A stretch of 64,000 nt of DNA from Phocoena phocoena. Taxonomy: Eukaryota; Chordata; Mammalia; Artiodactyla; Phocoenidae. The stretch spans positions 61,911,588-61,975,587 of the forward strand of contig NC_089234.1 of NCBI RefSeq assembly GCF_963924675.1. The letters run 5' to 3'. The first letter of the stretch is position 1, and each line of letters opens with the position of its first letter. Positions 24,976 through 36,405 of the stretch are shown here, piece after piece. The notes below the pieces were generated by a model, which was not told the origin of the DNA, searched no databases, and saw only the letters and a program-made list of their open reading frames with translations. The translations under genes were made by a program, and so were the position numbers.

Positions 24976-25096
24976 AGGTTCTCCCTGGAGTCCCAGTGGT
25001 TAGGACTCCGCCTTTCCAGTGCAGGGGGTGTATGGGTTTGATCCCTGGTCGGGGAACTAAGATCCTGCATGCCGCTGGGCGCAGCCAAAAGAGAAG
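24976..25096 (+). mobile_element. tRNA-derived CHR/Bov-tA-like SINE, shorter older type
   Basis: The body contains 'tcccagtggttaggactccg' and 'gggtttgatccctggtcggg' (B-box region). It has a near-perfect 13-bp duplication agagaatattaca (24963-24975 and 25097-25109). It differs from the 'gagagtccgcctgccgatgc' subfamily seen elsewhere. Confidence 0.88.
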
Positions 25097-25109
25097 AGAG
25101 AATATTACA

Positions 25110-25975
25110 TATGATTTTACATTAATAAATTTGAAAATCTTGACAGATGCCCATGTGTTATTCTGGGAAAACGTTGGTATTTTACCAAAATTGACCCAAG
25201 GAAAACGAAAAGTCCAGAAAAGAGTAATAAAGATTTAAAAAATTAAAAATCCACTCAAGATTTTTTAAACTTAGGATGGAAAGTCAGAGATGGTTGTTGG
25301 AAGATGAATGGATGCTAGAGGCAATGGCAATCACATGTCTACTGTACGGACCCATGTACACACAGGGACCTAACATTTGACAAGGGTTGCAGTTCAAGAA
25401 GTAGAGAAACTTGGCTACTCGATAAATAACACAGGCCAACTGGATATGCATTTGGAAAAAAATAAATTATATTCTCTACCACATGTCATTCACAAACATT
25501 TATTCCAGGTGAATTAAAGAAAGAAACATAAAGGACAATACTGTACAAGCAATCAAAAAAAACCAGGAAATAGATAAGTAACCTTGGGTAGAGAAGGTCT
25601 GCTGACACAAGACACAAAATATCAAAGGCAAAAATTTGACAAAATAAACTCCAAAACAATTACAGATAAACTGGAAGAAAGAACTGGCTGTATATCTATC
25701 TATCTACCTACAAATGAAACAGACTGTATTAAAATTTTTACACCTATTAGTTTAAAAGAGACAACCCAGTAGAAAAATAAGCAAACATATAAGAGAGCAA
25801 ATCCAAATGGCCAATAAACCTACAAAAAGATGTTTCATCTCATTAGTAATTGGGAAAATCATATTAAAATAAAAACAGAAGACTCTTTCCTAATCAGATG
25901 GGCAAAAATTAAAAGACTGGTGACTTCAAATGTTGGAGTGGGAATGGGGAAATGTGTGTTTTCATAAACTATTGA
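25110..25975 (+). mobile_element. Old L1 fragment (ORF2 C-terminal region)
   Basis: A-rich text such as 'aaccttgggtagagaaggtc', 'gacacaaaatatcaaaggca' and 'tctcattagtaattgggaaa' follows the order of the ORF2 C-terminal region of old L1s. It is highly decayed, so the borders are approximate. Confidence 0.65.
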
Positions 25976-26374
25976 TGTTTTAATTCAGGGTGAGGTGGGC
26001 AGATGGTAGGAAAAGAAAGAATATACTAAGGGGAGGCGCAAAATGAAACTCAAAAGCCCCCATCATAGATAAGCTATCAGAGTGACGCATAGGAAACAAG
26101 TACTTCTTGTGGGTGTTGAGGGGAACCTCTTGAAAGAACACAGGGGTTTGAAAAGCGTTGAGTGTAAGAACCACAAGACCTTGCAGGAGGGTTTTCAAAG
26201 TAATCATGCTTTCCCCTCACCCCGCTCCCAACCCGCCCCAGCGAAGGCACACTTCCAGAAGGATGGACATCTCTCTCTCCATCACTGAAAATGTCAGAGA
26301 GGATTCCAGTACCCAGAGCTGGCACCGACATCCACCTTTGAAATGAGCACGGGCTTGGAGTCAGACACTCTCTC

Positions 26375-26700
26375 GGCACATAGATCAATGGAACAGAATA
26401 GAGAGCCCAGAAATAAACCCACGCACTTACGGTCAATTAATCTTTGACAACGGAGGCAAGAATATATACAACGGAGAAAAGACAGTCTCTTCAATAACAG
26501 TATGGAGGGTCCTCAAAAAACTAGAAAGAGAACTGTCATATGATCCAGCAATTCCACTCCGGTATATCCAGAAAAAGCAAAAACACTAATTCAAAAAATG
26601 CACCCCAATGTTCACAGCAGCACTATTTACAAGAGCCAAGACATGGAAGCAACCCATTGCCCACCAGCAGACACACAGATAAAGAAGATGTGGTATTATA

Positions 26701-26770
<70 letters not shown>

Positions 26771-27215
26771 TTACTCAGCCTTAAAAAAAGAATGAAATTC
26801 TGCCATTTGCAGAAACAAGAATGGACCTAGAGAATATCATGCTTTGTGAAGTAAGTCAGAGAAAGACAAATACTGTAGAATATCACTTATATGTGGACTC
26901 TAAAAATACAACAAACCAGTGAATACAACCAAAAAGAAGCTGACTCACAGATACAGAGAACAAATTATTGGTTACCAGTGGGGAGAGGGAAGGGGGGATG
27001 GGTAATACAGGGGTAGGGAAGTAAAAGGTACAAACTATTAGGTATAAAATAAGGTACAAGGATATACTGTACAACATGGAGAATATAGCCAATATTTTAT
27101 AAGAACTATAAATGGAGTATCACCTTTAAAAACTGTGAATCACTATATTACATACCTGTAACATATACTGTAGAGCAACTATACTTCAATAAAAAATAAG
27201 TAAATAAATAAAATT
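26375..27215 (+). mobile_element. L1 3' fragment with internal deletion
   Basis: It begins 'acatagatcaatggaacaga', matching ORF2 after the reverse transcriptase. It jumps over part of the C-terminal region near 26490-26500 and continues through 'ccaatgttcacagcagcact' to an A-rich 3' end at about 27215. A compound dinucleotide repeat at 26698-26766 interrupts it. Confidence 0.85.
26698..26766. repeat. Compound microsatellite (TG)n(TA)n(CA)n
   Basis: About 69 bp: TG repeats, then TA repeats (26717-26734), then CA repeats. The TG and CA arms are complementary around the TA centre, so the tract can fold on itself. It lies inside an L1 3' fragment. Confidence 0.95.
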
Positions 27216-29074
27216 AAACACATATGAGATTCTATTGTGAGCCACAAAACTAGCGAGAAGTTTTTAAAAAGTGGAATAGGCAGTGCTGGCCAGGCATGAT
27301 AAACAGTGAGCTCATTAATTGCTATTTGAGACTATCTAATAGGACATTTCTGGAGGACAAATTGAAAACCTTTCTAATGCTTTACTTAAGAAATATTCCC
27401 TTTATTTAGGAAATAATCAGAGGTTGGCACTGCCATTCGCAGATTTAAGGGTATCCACCCAGATAACTCTTAAGCGCCTCAGTCCTGCCTTCCCCACCCC
27501 ACCCCATCCACAGAGAAGTTGAGCAACGATTTCCTTCCACACGGGCCCCAGTCCACAGGCCCCGCAGCCCCACACTCGAGATGGAAGGGCAGGGCGGTGC
27601 GAGAGAGAGAAAGACAACTGAGTCTGGCTGGAACTGTAACATATGAAGCTGGAAACCGGGCTGATGGTGTCCCTACACAGTGCCAGAGAAGACTGCCTTA
27701 ACCAGCAAGAGGGACAAGCAAGCTGCCCAGAGAGGCCAAGGAGAGGGTGAGGGTGTGTCATTCAGGTCCTCAGAGTGGCAGACACCACGATGGGATCAGA
27801 TGTGCAAGAGATTTATTTGTGGAAACCCGTGAAGGATAAAGGAGGAGGTGGCAGAAGGCAGGAAGACCACGATGCGGGTCTGACGCCCATGAAAGGAGAG
27901 AGGGAGCGAGAGCCCCACGCTGCAGGGTGGGTCTGGGGAACCTCCAGCCAGACCAATGGGGAGGCCCCGGGCAAGGCTGCCACGGCTAGAAACAGCGTGG
28001 CTCGTGGCTCGAGAGCCCTGCCGGCCTCAGTCATCGTCTGGGAGAGCCTGAGCGGGGAAAGGGCTGGAGACAGAGGGCGGCCTTGGTGCGTGTTGGATCG
28101 AAGCTGCAGTGGCTGCAGTTGTGCCATCTGCTCTTGCAGCGGGTTCTCCTGAGGGGGGATTGGAGCGGCGCACCCCCGGTGATGCTGCAGAGGACGTCCA
28201 GGGCTCGCTGGACAGTATTCCAGTTGCCAGGCCTGGTCGTCCCAAGACCCTGCCGCACCTCCATCAGGGTCCCAGGAGATCCTTGTACTGATCATAGTTT
28301 TACAATCCCCTCATCCCTGGCAGAGAAGTGCTGAACCACCGCACATACGGACACACGTGCACACTGGTGTATACACCACTGCACTCACATTCAGAAGCCA
28401 CACAGAGCATGCCTGGACTCTGCTGTGCTGGGAAATAACCTCAGGAGGCCTCCCCTCCAAGGCTGGGGAGGTCACCAACCCTATGCGGTCGGAGCTCTGG
28501 ATTCCATTCTCACCACCCCCAGCTGACCTTGGAACTACAACCCAGAGGGTCTGATTCCCCTAATCCTGGAAGAGCTTAGAGAGAAGCCTCAGGTCAGCAC
28601 TCTCTCTGCCTCACTCTCCCTACTGCCTCTTTACACACCAATTTCTCAACACAAGTGCGTTCAAGCCTTCAGGGGCCTAAAGGGACCAAGGGGAGCCTGC
28701 AGGGATAAGAAAAGGAAATAGAGGTTGAGGACCACCCTCCTTCATAGCCCTTGAAATTCCATTTTGTTCCATTTCCCTGGATGTAACAGTCCTTCACACT
28801 TTAGCGTGAATTAGCCTGTTATGTTGCCTTCTTCAGGAAGGGGCTCAGTACGTCAGCCGTGGGCATCCAGAGTGAGATGGTCAAACATGGTTGGGGATGT
28901 GAAGGAAGGAGAGAGACATCCAGGAAAATCCACCTTCTCTGAGAATTAGGTGCACTACGGGCAGATGCTCTTGGCTCTCCCTGCCCTCCCACCCTTACTC
29001 TGAAGTAGCAGGGACCCCAGCTTGCATCAGTTCTGTAACACCTGACCCACAATGAAGACATAGGCAGCCAAGCG
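27216..29074. other. Intergenic DNA immediately downstream of PALD1
   Basis: No gene recognised. The segment at about 27780-28320 ('gtgcaagagatttatttgtg' to 'gatccttgtactgatcatag') reads like an old interspersed repeat that I cannot name. The rest looks unique. This is the region where the PALD1 transcript terminates. Confidence 0.4.
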
Positions 29075-29093
29075 CACTTCACATTTAGTCACT

Positions 29094-29099
29094 TTTAAT
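29094..29099 (-). terminator. Polyadenylation signal ATTAAA for PALD1
   Basis: The plus strand reads TTTAAT, so the transcript reads ATTAAA, the commonest variant hexamer. The transcript-strand DNA downstream (about 29035-29065) is T/G-rich, for example 'tgtcttcattgtgggtcagg', as expected for the downstream element. It is the only candidate hexamer that I see between the stop codon and here. Confidence 0.65.
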
Positions 29100-29144
29100 G
29101 CTCAAAAGCTCTGTACAAAAAAAAAAAAAAAAAAAAAAAATCAC

Positions 29145-29335
29145 GAATGAATCCTCACAACACCCCTGTGAGGTAGGTAGGCAAGTATTATTCTCCCATT
29201 TTACAGATAGGGAAACTGAGGCAGAGAGGTGACGTGACCAGCCAGTAGTCCCAGCACAGCTGAAAGTCAGGGCCAACCGTGAGAATGCAAAGGATCCCTC
29301 CCAGTTCAGCCCTGATCTCTGACCCCTCATCTAGA
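29145..29335 (+). mobile_element. MIR SINE remnant inside the PALD1 3' UTR
   Basis: 'aatcctcacaacacccctgt', 'tgtgaggtaggtaggcaagt' and 'cattttacagatagggaaac' followed by 'tgaggcagagaggtgacgtg' is the MIR core. It is in antisense orientation to the PALD1 transcript and makes up about a tenth of the 3' UTR. Confidence 0.85.
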
Positions 29336-30745
29336 CCTTGTCTGCAACAAAATTAACACTTTTTACTACATGCAAAAATAAAACCAAAACCAACAACAAA
29401 TCTGAAAAGGTAGTGAACAGACATACAGTAGATTTGCAAAAGAATTCAGCCAAAATGGTCATAAATTTTCCAACACTAGGTAGATGTGAACAACTCTGGC
29501 CTCTTCCCCCTTTTCAAAACACCATGACCGGTGACACATCACCTGTTTCTCCGCACAAGTGCCGGTGTACAACCGAGAGAGACCCCTCTGGCCCCAACAA
29601 GCCAGGCCAGGAGGACAGCGTCCACACCACTCAGCCCCTGTGCTTCGGGGGACACCAGCCCCAAGAGGGAGAGCCGCAGACTCAGCTCAACACCGCCTGC
29701 CTCTCCGAGCAACCCTCTCACTGTCTGCACAGAGCTGGGCCCGGCAGCTGCTAATTCAGCAGCACTTGGCCCCTTCTGCCCCCACTGGAAGGCAGCTCAA
29801 GGATGCTCAGCAAGGATGGCCTGGAATCCAACTGCCCCCTCACGCCATCCTTGGCCCACTCTCACACGCCCCACTGCTCACTCAGGGTCACCCGGCAGGC
29901 TCCGGGGCTCCTGCCACAGCAGGTTGGGGCACAGGCCACTCTGGATGGCACGGCAGGGAGGCAGTGCTTCCCCAGACCTCCCGCCCATGGTTCCAGAGAA
30001 ATGGAGCTGGCCTCTTCCACGGGGCCGCATGCACCTTCTGGGAGCTCTTTCTTCCTCCGAGAGGGACTCCATTTCATTTTCAGCTCCCTGGAAACCTCCA
30101 AAGTCCTGCCAGCCCAGAGGAGGGGAGAGGGCAAAGGAAGGAGAGGTGGAGGCCCCTGCGGGACCCACTGGGCATGAGGTTGTCCTTCAAGTCTCCAGGT
30201 TGAGACAAGGCATGAGAGGCAAGGAAACTGGGTAAAGCTGCCTTTAGGCTAACAAATCAGCCAGCACACAGTCCACTCCCCAGGGAGCCCGGGGCCCCCA
30301 GGGCGGTGCTCAGGCAGCGAAAGAGCAGAAGCCGCGTGAGAGAGCCACGAGAGAGGGCAAGAGGGAAACCAACACTGGCTAGGGCCGCTCCGCCAGGGCC
30401 CGTCAGAGCCGCTCGGGGGAGAGCGGAGGGCGAAGCGGCGAGGGGCTTCGCTTGGCAACTTGGGGAGTGAGCTCCTTGCAGACGTGATGCCACACCGGCC
30501 TTCCTGCAGGCCCTCCCCGCGCCTGCCATTCACAAAGTATCACTGTGCGCCAACTGTCCTATAAAAGCTCTTTCAGAAAAGGGGTCCCCACCCATGCCAG
30601 TCTCTCTGCTAAGCTGAGGGATCATTTCTCAGGGCCGCTGTCGGTGAGCAGCTCCGGCACCCCCAGTCTGTGAGGGTAGGAGGCGGCCCCGTGGGAGGCG
30701 ACGGTAGCAGGGGCGGGGGAGCGCATCCTACAGGAAGTCCCATTC

Positions 30746-30898
30746 CTACAGGAGGTCCCCTGCGGCGGAGGGCTCGGGGCTGTGGCTCTGCTCCTGCCAC
30801 CGGCAGCGCAGCCTCGAGAAGGGCTGGTCCTCCACGCTCTCAAGCTCGGGGAAGCCCAGCTGGTTGAGGATCTCGTAGATGCCGGCCTTTGCTGCCAC
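30746..30898 (-). CDS. PALD1: PALD1 terminal coding exon (50 codons plus stop)
   Basis: This exon encodes the C-terminus of paladin. The acceptor is tcccag at 30904-30899. The coding text runs VAAKAGIYEILNQLGFPELE ... and ends GDLL followed by TAG (30748-30746). The frame is phase 0 at the acceptor. The 'AGIYEILNQLGFPELE' stretch is the conserved end of the second phosphatase-like half and parallels 'CARPELYRLP' after the first half (62378-62506). The last 25 residues are polar and variable. The window protein ends here after 447 residues, against about 856 for human paladin as I recall it. Confidence 0.94.
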   Translation of the reverse strand: MAAKAGIYEILNQLGFPELESVEDQPFSRLRCRWQEQSHSPEPSAAGDLL

Positions 30899-32831
30899 CT
30901 GGGAAGGACAGCAGAGATGGGGGCAGAGCTCCAGGGAAGGGGGGGTAATCATTCAGGTCCCCCATCCCCCTGTGTCACACCGTCCTCCCCTCCCTGGGCT
31001 CCGCAGATACAGGCGAGTCTGGGGCCCAGCGCTGCCTCCCCCCAGCTCAGTGACCTGCACAAGTTTGCGTCTCGATTACTATTAACTGCTCTGCGCTTCC
31101 CTTCCTTATAGTGGGACTGCACAGTGTGGAGGGCGACACTGCACAGAGAGCGCCCGGCAGGTAGTGAACAAGCGGGGAGCAGCACGGGAGGCCAAGCACG
31201 CCCCATGCCTGCGTAGCCCCGACGCTCCCATGGGGACCTCGGGAGCAGAGGCCAGCTGCTCCCGGTATTACAGCCAGGCCCTCAGGGAGCGCTGGGGAAG
31301 GCAGTGTGGATGCAGCAGCCAGCAAGGGCCCTTTGGCCGTGAGTTCCAGCTGTGGAGCAGGCAGGCCCACCAAGGGCCTCAGCTCAGGCGGGTTAACTGG
31401 GGCCTCCCTGGACTCAAACCACTCAACGACCAGCCTCCTTCTCTCCCCACTGTCCCAGGGGATGGAGAGGATGCAGGCTCCACTCCAAACAGAGGCCTCT
31501 GCCCTCTGTTCATCCCAAGGCTGGAACCCACGCTAGGGGGCTGGACCAGCAGTTCTCGCCCTCCTTGACGTCCCCAAACACCCACTACCCAGGTTCAGCC
31601 GGCGAGCTCCCCAGCCCCTGGTCCCCCTGATTTCAGCTCTCCGAGCAGAACCCAAGCAGAAGTGTCCTAGGTCCCCCACCACCTTCACCTCCACCTCCAA
31701 GAGGAAGCTGAGCCCAAGGCCTGCTCAAGAGGGTAGCCCCAAGGTGGCCTTGGTGTGACCCACGCCCTATCAGGACCACCCGGAAGGCTCACCTTCAGCA
31801 GAAACGCCCGGCAGCCACCACTCCCACCACCAGGCCCTGTGGTGGCCTCCCTGCCTCTGTTCCCTCACAGCTCTGACCCCACGTGCACACAGACCTAAGC
31901 CCCCCTACCCTTCCTATACCCATCACAGACTCCCATCCTCCTGCACACCTGCCCCACGGGAGCTAATTCCAGCCCTGAGTCCAGATTAGAACTGTCAGGA
32001 CAGTCTGGTGAGGTCAGTAGGGGCCAGTGTCCCGGCGGAGGGGTAATTACAGGCCCCTCTGCCAAGGAGGGAAGGAGGCCTTTCTCCTGCCCTAGAGGTT
32101 CCGAGGCAGCAGCTCTTCCTCTAAAAGCAGCCGAGCTGGGGGAAGAAACAGAAAGAGGCAAGCAGAGTGGGAGGGTGGAGGCGGCAAGAGAGGGCAGCGT
32201 CTTAGGCCAGACATGGTGGGCTTTGGAGCCAAACAACCTGCTCTAACGCTGACCGTGAACACGGCACCTAACCTCTGTGCTCAGTCTCCTCCTCTGTAGA
32301 ATGGGAGCATACAGTCGCCACGTAAGGCAGACCCGCTCACATGAGCTCTGGCACATGGCACTGTATACACCTCATGGAATCCCCACCGCAGCCTCCTGAG
32401 GTGGTGCTGACGTTGTAACGCCGAGGACAGCAGCTCAGAGGGGCTAACTAACTTGTCCGAGGTCACGGTTGCAAGGCAGCAGGGGCCGAGCCACAGCGGG
32501 AAGCCAGAAGGGCACAACAGTGGGCAGGCGTGTAGCACCCAGGTGACGCTGGCCTGGGGGACGCAGGCAGGGAGCAGGGGCCCAGCCCAGCACCCGCCCT
32601 GCTGTGTCCCCAGGCGCCTCGTCTCCTCCCTCCCCCGCCTCACCCATCCACTCACTGCCTGCTGAGCGCGGAGGCCGTGCTGGGGACCCAGAGCTGAACG
32701 AGACACAATCTCAGCCACAGGGAAGCGTCCTGTACAGTGAGATGAGAACTCTGCCCGCTCAACTCTGCCCGCCTGTCCCTGGGCCCGGGGAAGACGCACA
32801 GGGTGGTCCCGGCCCCCACCCCCGCCCTCAC
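30899..32831 (-). other. PALD1 intron (1.9 kb)
   Basis: A GC-rich intron with GT-AG ends (donor gtgagg at 32831-32826). Decayed MIR-like text lies near 32216-32490 ('ctcctcctctgtagaatggg', 'taacttgtccgaggtcacgg'). Several open frames on both strands have no domain and are treated as chance. Confidence 0.8.
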
Positions 32832-32987
32832 CTCCCGCATCCAGGCGCTGAAGGGCCTCTGCCAGGAGCCGGCCTTCTCCAGGTGGAGGTACGCGTTGAA
32901 GAGCACCAGGCAGACGTAGCGTTCCAGGTACTGCAGGCTCCGCAGCTGCAGCCTCCGGGCCTCCCGCTCTGACTTGGCCGCTTTCGC
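32832..32987 (-). CDS. PALD1: PALD1 coding exon, second-half helical segment (52 codons)
   Basis: The acceptor is cctccag and the donor GAG|gtgagg, phase 0 at both ends. The exon begins AKAAKSEREARRLQLRSLQY and continues LERYVCLVLFNAYLHLEKAG, ending PFSAWMRE. The LERYxxLVLFNxYLH signature is also encoded in the exon at 62945-63040 (LERYFYLVLFNYYLHEQ), which shows that paladin is built from two related halves. The region lies after the CX5R loop and is predicted helical and basic at its start. No lesion is seen. The gap to the previous exon is the largest intron in the window. Confidence 0.95.
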
Positions 32988-33039
32988 CTGGAGGACGGAC
33001 GGCACGGGGCGGGAGTCAGAGTGGGTGCTCACCCCCAGC

Positions 33040-33292
33040 CGGGGACACTCCACACACGCTCTACACACATACACCCGACTCACACACTCACAGACTCTCA
33101 CAATCGTACACACCACACACACACTCACACACACCTCACTCACACACCACATGCCCTCGGTCACACACACCCCACACACAACACAGTCACATACACACAA
33201 CACGCACCGCATACACACTCACACACAAACCATACACACACACACCGACATACACACATACAGACACACTCTCACACCACACACACACTCTC
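33040..33292. repeat. Imperfect (CA)n-rich tract
   Basis: About 250 bp of interrupted cacacac, cacactca and catacaca units. It begins roughly 50 bp upstream (in transcript terms) of the acceptor of the exon at 32832-32987. On the transcript strand it is GT-rich. Confidence 0.9.
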
Positions 33293-33699
33293 CAAGGCTG
33301 GGGACGGACACAGAAAGACCACAGAAGCAGGGTCAGCAACAGGGGCGGGAGCTCAGGGAGGGACAGACTGGGATGGAGGGTGGGGCATCGGTCTTTTGAA
33401 CGGTAATCCTGAGCACCTTCTAGGAGAACAGGCCACGCTAGGGAGGGAAGGGACAGCCAAGTGACTAAAGGTAGCTTCCCAGAGAGCACACGACGCAGCT
33501 GGGCCTTGAGAGGCCTGCGTGGACTCGGATAAAGACAGTGAACACCAGACGGGGCGGCCAGAGGTGAGGATGGTGCCCAGCAGGTAGGGAGACCGGGAAG
33601 GGGCTGGCCTGGCTGAAACAAGGGTGTGAAGGGACAAGACGGGAACCGGGTTGGCCCCCAACTGTGGAAGCCACCCTGGCGCCAAGAAGTCTACCCTCT

Positions 33700-33860
33700 A
33701 AGCCAGCTTCCCAACCCTGGCGTGCAGATGCCTGGGCCCCACCCCGGACCAATCAGACGGGAACCTCCGGGGGGTGGGCCTGGGCACAGGGACAGTGGAA
33801 AGTCCCCGGGGCCATTCTAGGGAGCCAGGGTTGAGCTCTGTGGCTTTAGCACCGGGGAGC
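33700..33860. mobile_element. MER20-like DNA transposon remnant
   Basis: 'ttcccaaccctggcgtgcag', 'gggccccaccccggaccaat' and 'ggggggtgggcctgggcac' follow the order of MER20, a non-autonomous hAT element. Diverged, with approximate borders. Confidence 0.7.
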
Positions 33861-36264
33861 CCCTGAAGCTTTGAGAATAGGAGGGACCTGTTAACGGAAG
33901 ACTCGCGGGAGACTAACGCTCAGAAGGAAGAGGCCTTACATGGGGTCCCCTCCAGGTCCTCCTCCGTGTCGGGCCCAGTGGGAAGGCGGGGGGACAAGGC
34001 CCAGGACACACAGAGCCAGCTCTCCCCCTGCCGGGTGTCTGCCACCATATCTGAGCGTGCTCCTCCAACCCACCGCAGATGGACCGTCGCCCTAGGGGGG
34101 AGCCCGGGGGACTGAACGCCACACCTCACCTTGCACTTGCGCCCTCCTCCTGCTCACCCACACCCACACCCACCCTGGCCTCCAGCCAGAGCCCACGGCA
34201 GCTCTCTCTGCTCCAAGAAGAGGATGTGGCATAGCGGCCATACCTTCAGGCAGCGCGAACACCCAGGGGAGGGCACAGCCAGCCCCCGGGCCTCTGGGAA
34301 CCAGGAAGGGCAGTCTCCCAACAACTGGGCCACAGCTGGAAGCCCTCCCACGTAGGCACACATCAGCCTACACGAGTCTCCTCCAGGCCGCTTCAGGAAG
34401 GCTCCTGGGTGGGCCCCCGCCCCAGACATGACACGACCCACAGCCCTAAGAACCGCGAGCTGGAGTGGGCTTGCTTGTGGGACCTGGAGTCCCGCACCTC
34501 CCACTTCTGCCTCGGGTGACTCAGCCTCTGATGCCTCTGCCGTCTTTGCCCCCAGGGTCGTGGGAGTGGGCGGTTGGCCCAACACACCGTCCAGAAGGAG
34601 CTCTGGAACCTTGGGGACAGCGAACAGGGCCCAGCTGGGGCAAGGGGACCACAGCCAGCGCCCTGACTCCCTGGGAGACAAGACTGGGCTCTGGTCCCAG
34701 CTCTGCCATTTAAACTCTTGGCCCCACGCTGCTGGAGGTCACATTGCTCAGTAAAGTATGGCATGAGGAAGCACCTATAAACCCTGGGGGGGCCACACGG
34801 GTCCAGCCATTCACAGAACAGGGGCCACAGCCACGGCACAAAGGTGGGGCACACACAGGCCCTGCCCGCAGACACTCATGGTCTGGGGGAGACAGGGGAC
34901 AAACACCCTGTGTTTGCACTGGGGCCAAACACCCAGTGCAGCCGGACCACGGGATCAAGACAAGGCAGGTAGTGGACGAGGGAGGGCCTCCAAGACGAGG
35001 AGGATTTGAGGTGCCCTGACAGGGGGAGGAAAGGGTCAAAGAGGGAGGTGGGTCCAAGGGAGGCAGAGGGGGAGGGGCTTGTAGCAGCAGGGGGCCCAGA
35101 GCCAGGCAAGCCCTGACCCTACAGACAAAGGGGCCAGCAGGGCTTCTGGATGTGAGGGTAGGAATGGCCCCAAGGCCACTGGTGCGGGAAGTTGACTGGG
35201 GCTGGTAGGGGCAGGACGCCTACTGTTTTAAGGACGGCTCAACCAACCAACTGCTCAAAGAAAAGCAGTTTTGCTTAGAAATCAGGCAGTGGACCCAAAA
35301 ACAAACAAAAAAAATTTTACCTAAATACAAACTGCGGCCAATACAGCATGACTCTGCCTGTCTCTAAGGGTGACTATTTCATGCCGCGCGGCGCTGGGCA
35401 TTCACCACCCGATCCCTTACACTGCTCCCCAGTCTCCATCCAAAGGCTGGGAGCCTAGTTAAACACATTTTCTTAGAAAGAAGGAAAGGAATTCACCCAC
35501 AGTGCCACCAGGCAGAGTCATTTTAAACTACTTTCAAGAGCTCAGAAGTAACTTCCTGTTGGGTGTGAAGAGGCCTCAGCTCGGGACTTGGCCCCGGGGG
35601 CAGAGCCGCGGCAGCTCTATCTTCTTGGTGCCCCTGCTCCAGAGGGGACAGAAGCCTGCTGCCCCCAGAGATTCCAGCAAGGATTCTGAGGAACATCTTG
35701 GGTGGAGAGGTCAAGTGATTCCTTCCGAGACCCTACTGGCAAGGTAGGGTGGAATTATCTCTAAATTCAGACCACTGGGTCAAGGTGACGCCTGACACCC
35801 ACCGGAAGGTTCCGTGGGTGCTTCCTGCCCGACCGCAGTCTGTGATTTGAGACAATGACCCATCTTCCTAGCAAAGCCCTGGTTTCCTTAAAATCACCCC
35901 AGGTTGGCACTGTCTGGGGAAGAGGACAGGCCAGCCACCTCCAGTACATAAAAATAGTGGAACTGTTTTTAGATGGCCTGGCAGGCCAGGCTGTCGCTAG
36001 CTGTGGTGGAGCGGACAGGGCTTCCTCATCTCTTGGGGGCTAAGCACTGAAACAGACGGGGCCCAGGGAAGGTGGGCAGGGCCCTGGGTTCGTCAGGCCT
36101 CTCAAGCCTCCGGTCTGCCCAGCAGCAACGCGGGCCCCGAGGTGCGCTGCTCCTTGCTGGGCCACTTGGGAGAGGCCCACGGAGGCAAGGCTGGAAAGCC
36201 TCCCCGGGTGTGCCCAGGCCCCTGCATGCAGGTGCCAGGCTGAGCACAACGCACGTAGATCTGA

Positions 36265-36405
36265 TGAGGACATTCTAATATGCCCTCCAGCAAACCCATG
36301 AAGCAAGAGGGACACTTCATGGTGCAGATGGGGCTCAGCAAGGTCACAGAGTTCCAAGCTGGGACATGAACTCCAAAACCCCAGCTCTCCTAACACCCTA
36401 GGCCT
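36265..36405 (+). mobile_element. MIR-like SINE remnant
   Basis: 'catggtgcagatggggctca', 'gcaaggtcacagagttccaa' and 'tgggacatgaactccaaaac' follow the MIR 3' half order. Strongly decayed. Confidence 0.6.

Larger units (their letters stand above)
29075..30745 (-). other. PALD1: PALD1 3' untranslated region
   Basis: This is the non-coding part of the terminal exon, from the base after the TAG stop to a predicted cleavage site about 15-20 bases beyond the ATTAAA at 29094-29099. No AATAAA is seen on the minus strand in between. A MIR-derived stretch lies within it (29145-29335), together with a 25-base T run on the transcript strand (plus-strand A run at 29117-29141). Overlapping open frames on the plus strand at 29531-30235 are antisense noise in GC-rich sequence. 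Confidence 0.7.

Noticed and set aside
16976..29074. A second gene convergent with PALD1 (PRF1 is expected nearby from human gene order)
   Set aside because: No perforin-like coding text was found on either strand. It probably lies beyond the left edge.
29531..30235. 234-codon plus-strand frame
   Set aside because: Antisense to the PALD1 3' UTR, low-complexity P/S/R composition, and two other frames are also open there.
33040..33292. CRISPR-like array of short repeats
   Set aside because: Interrupted CA dinucleotides with no unique spacers, in a vertebrate genome.
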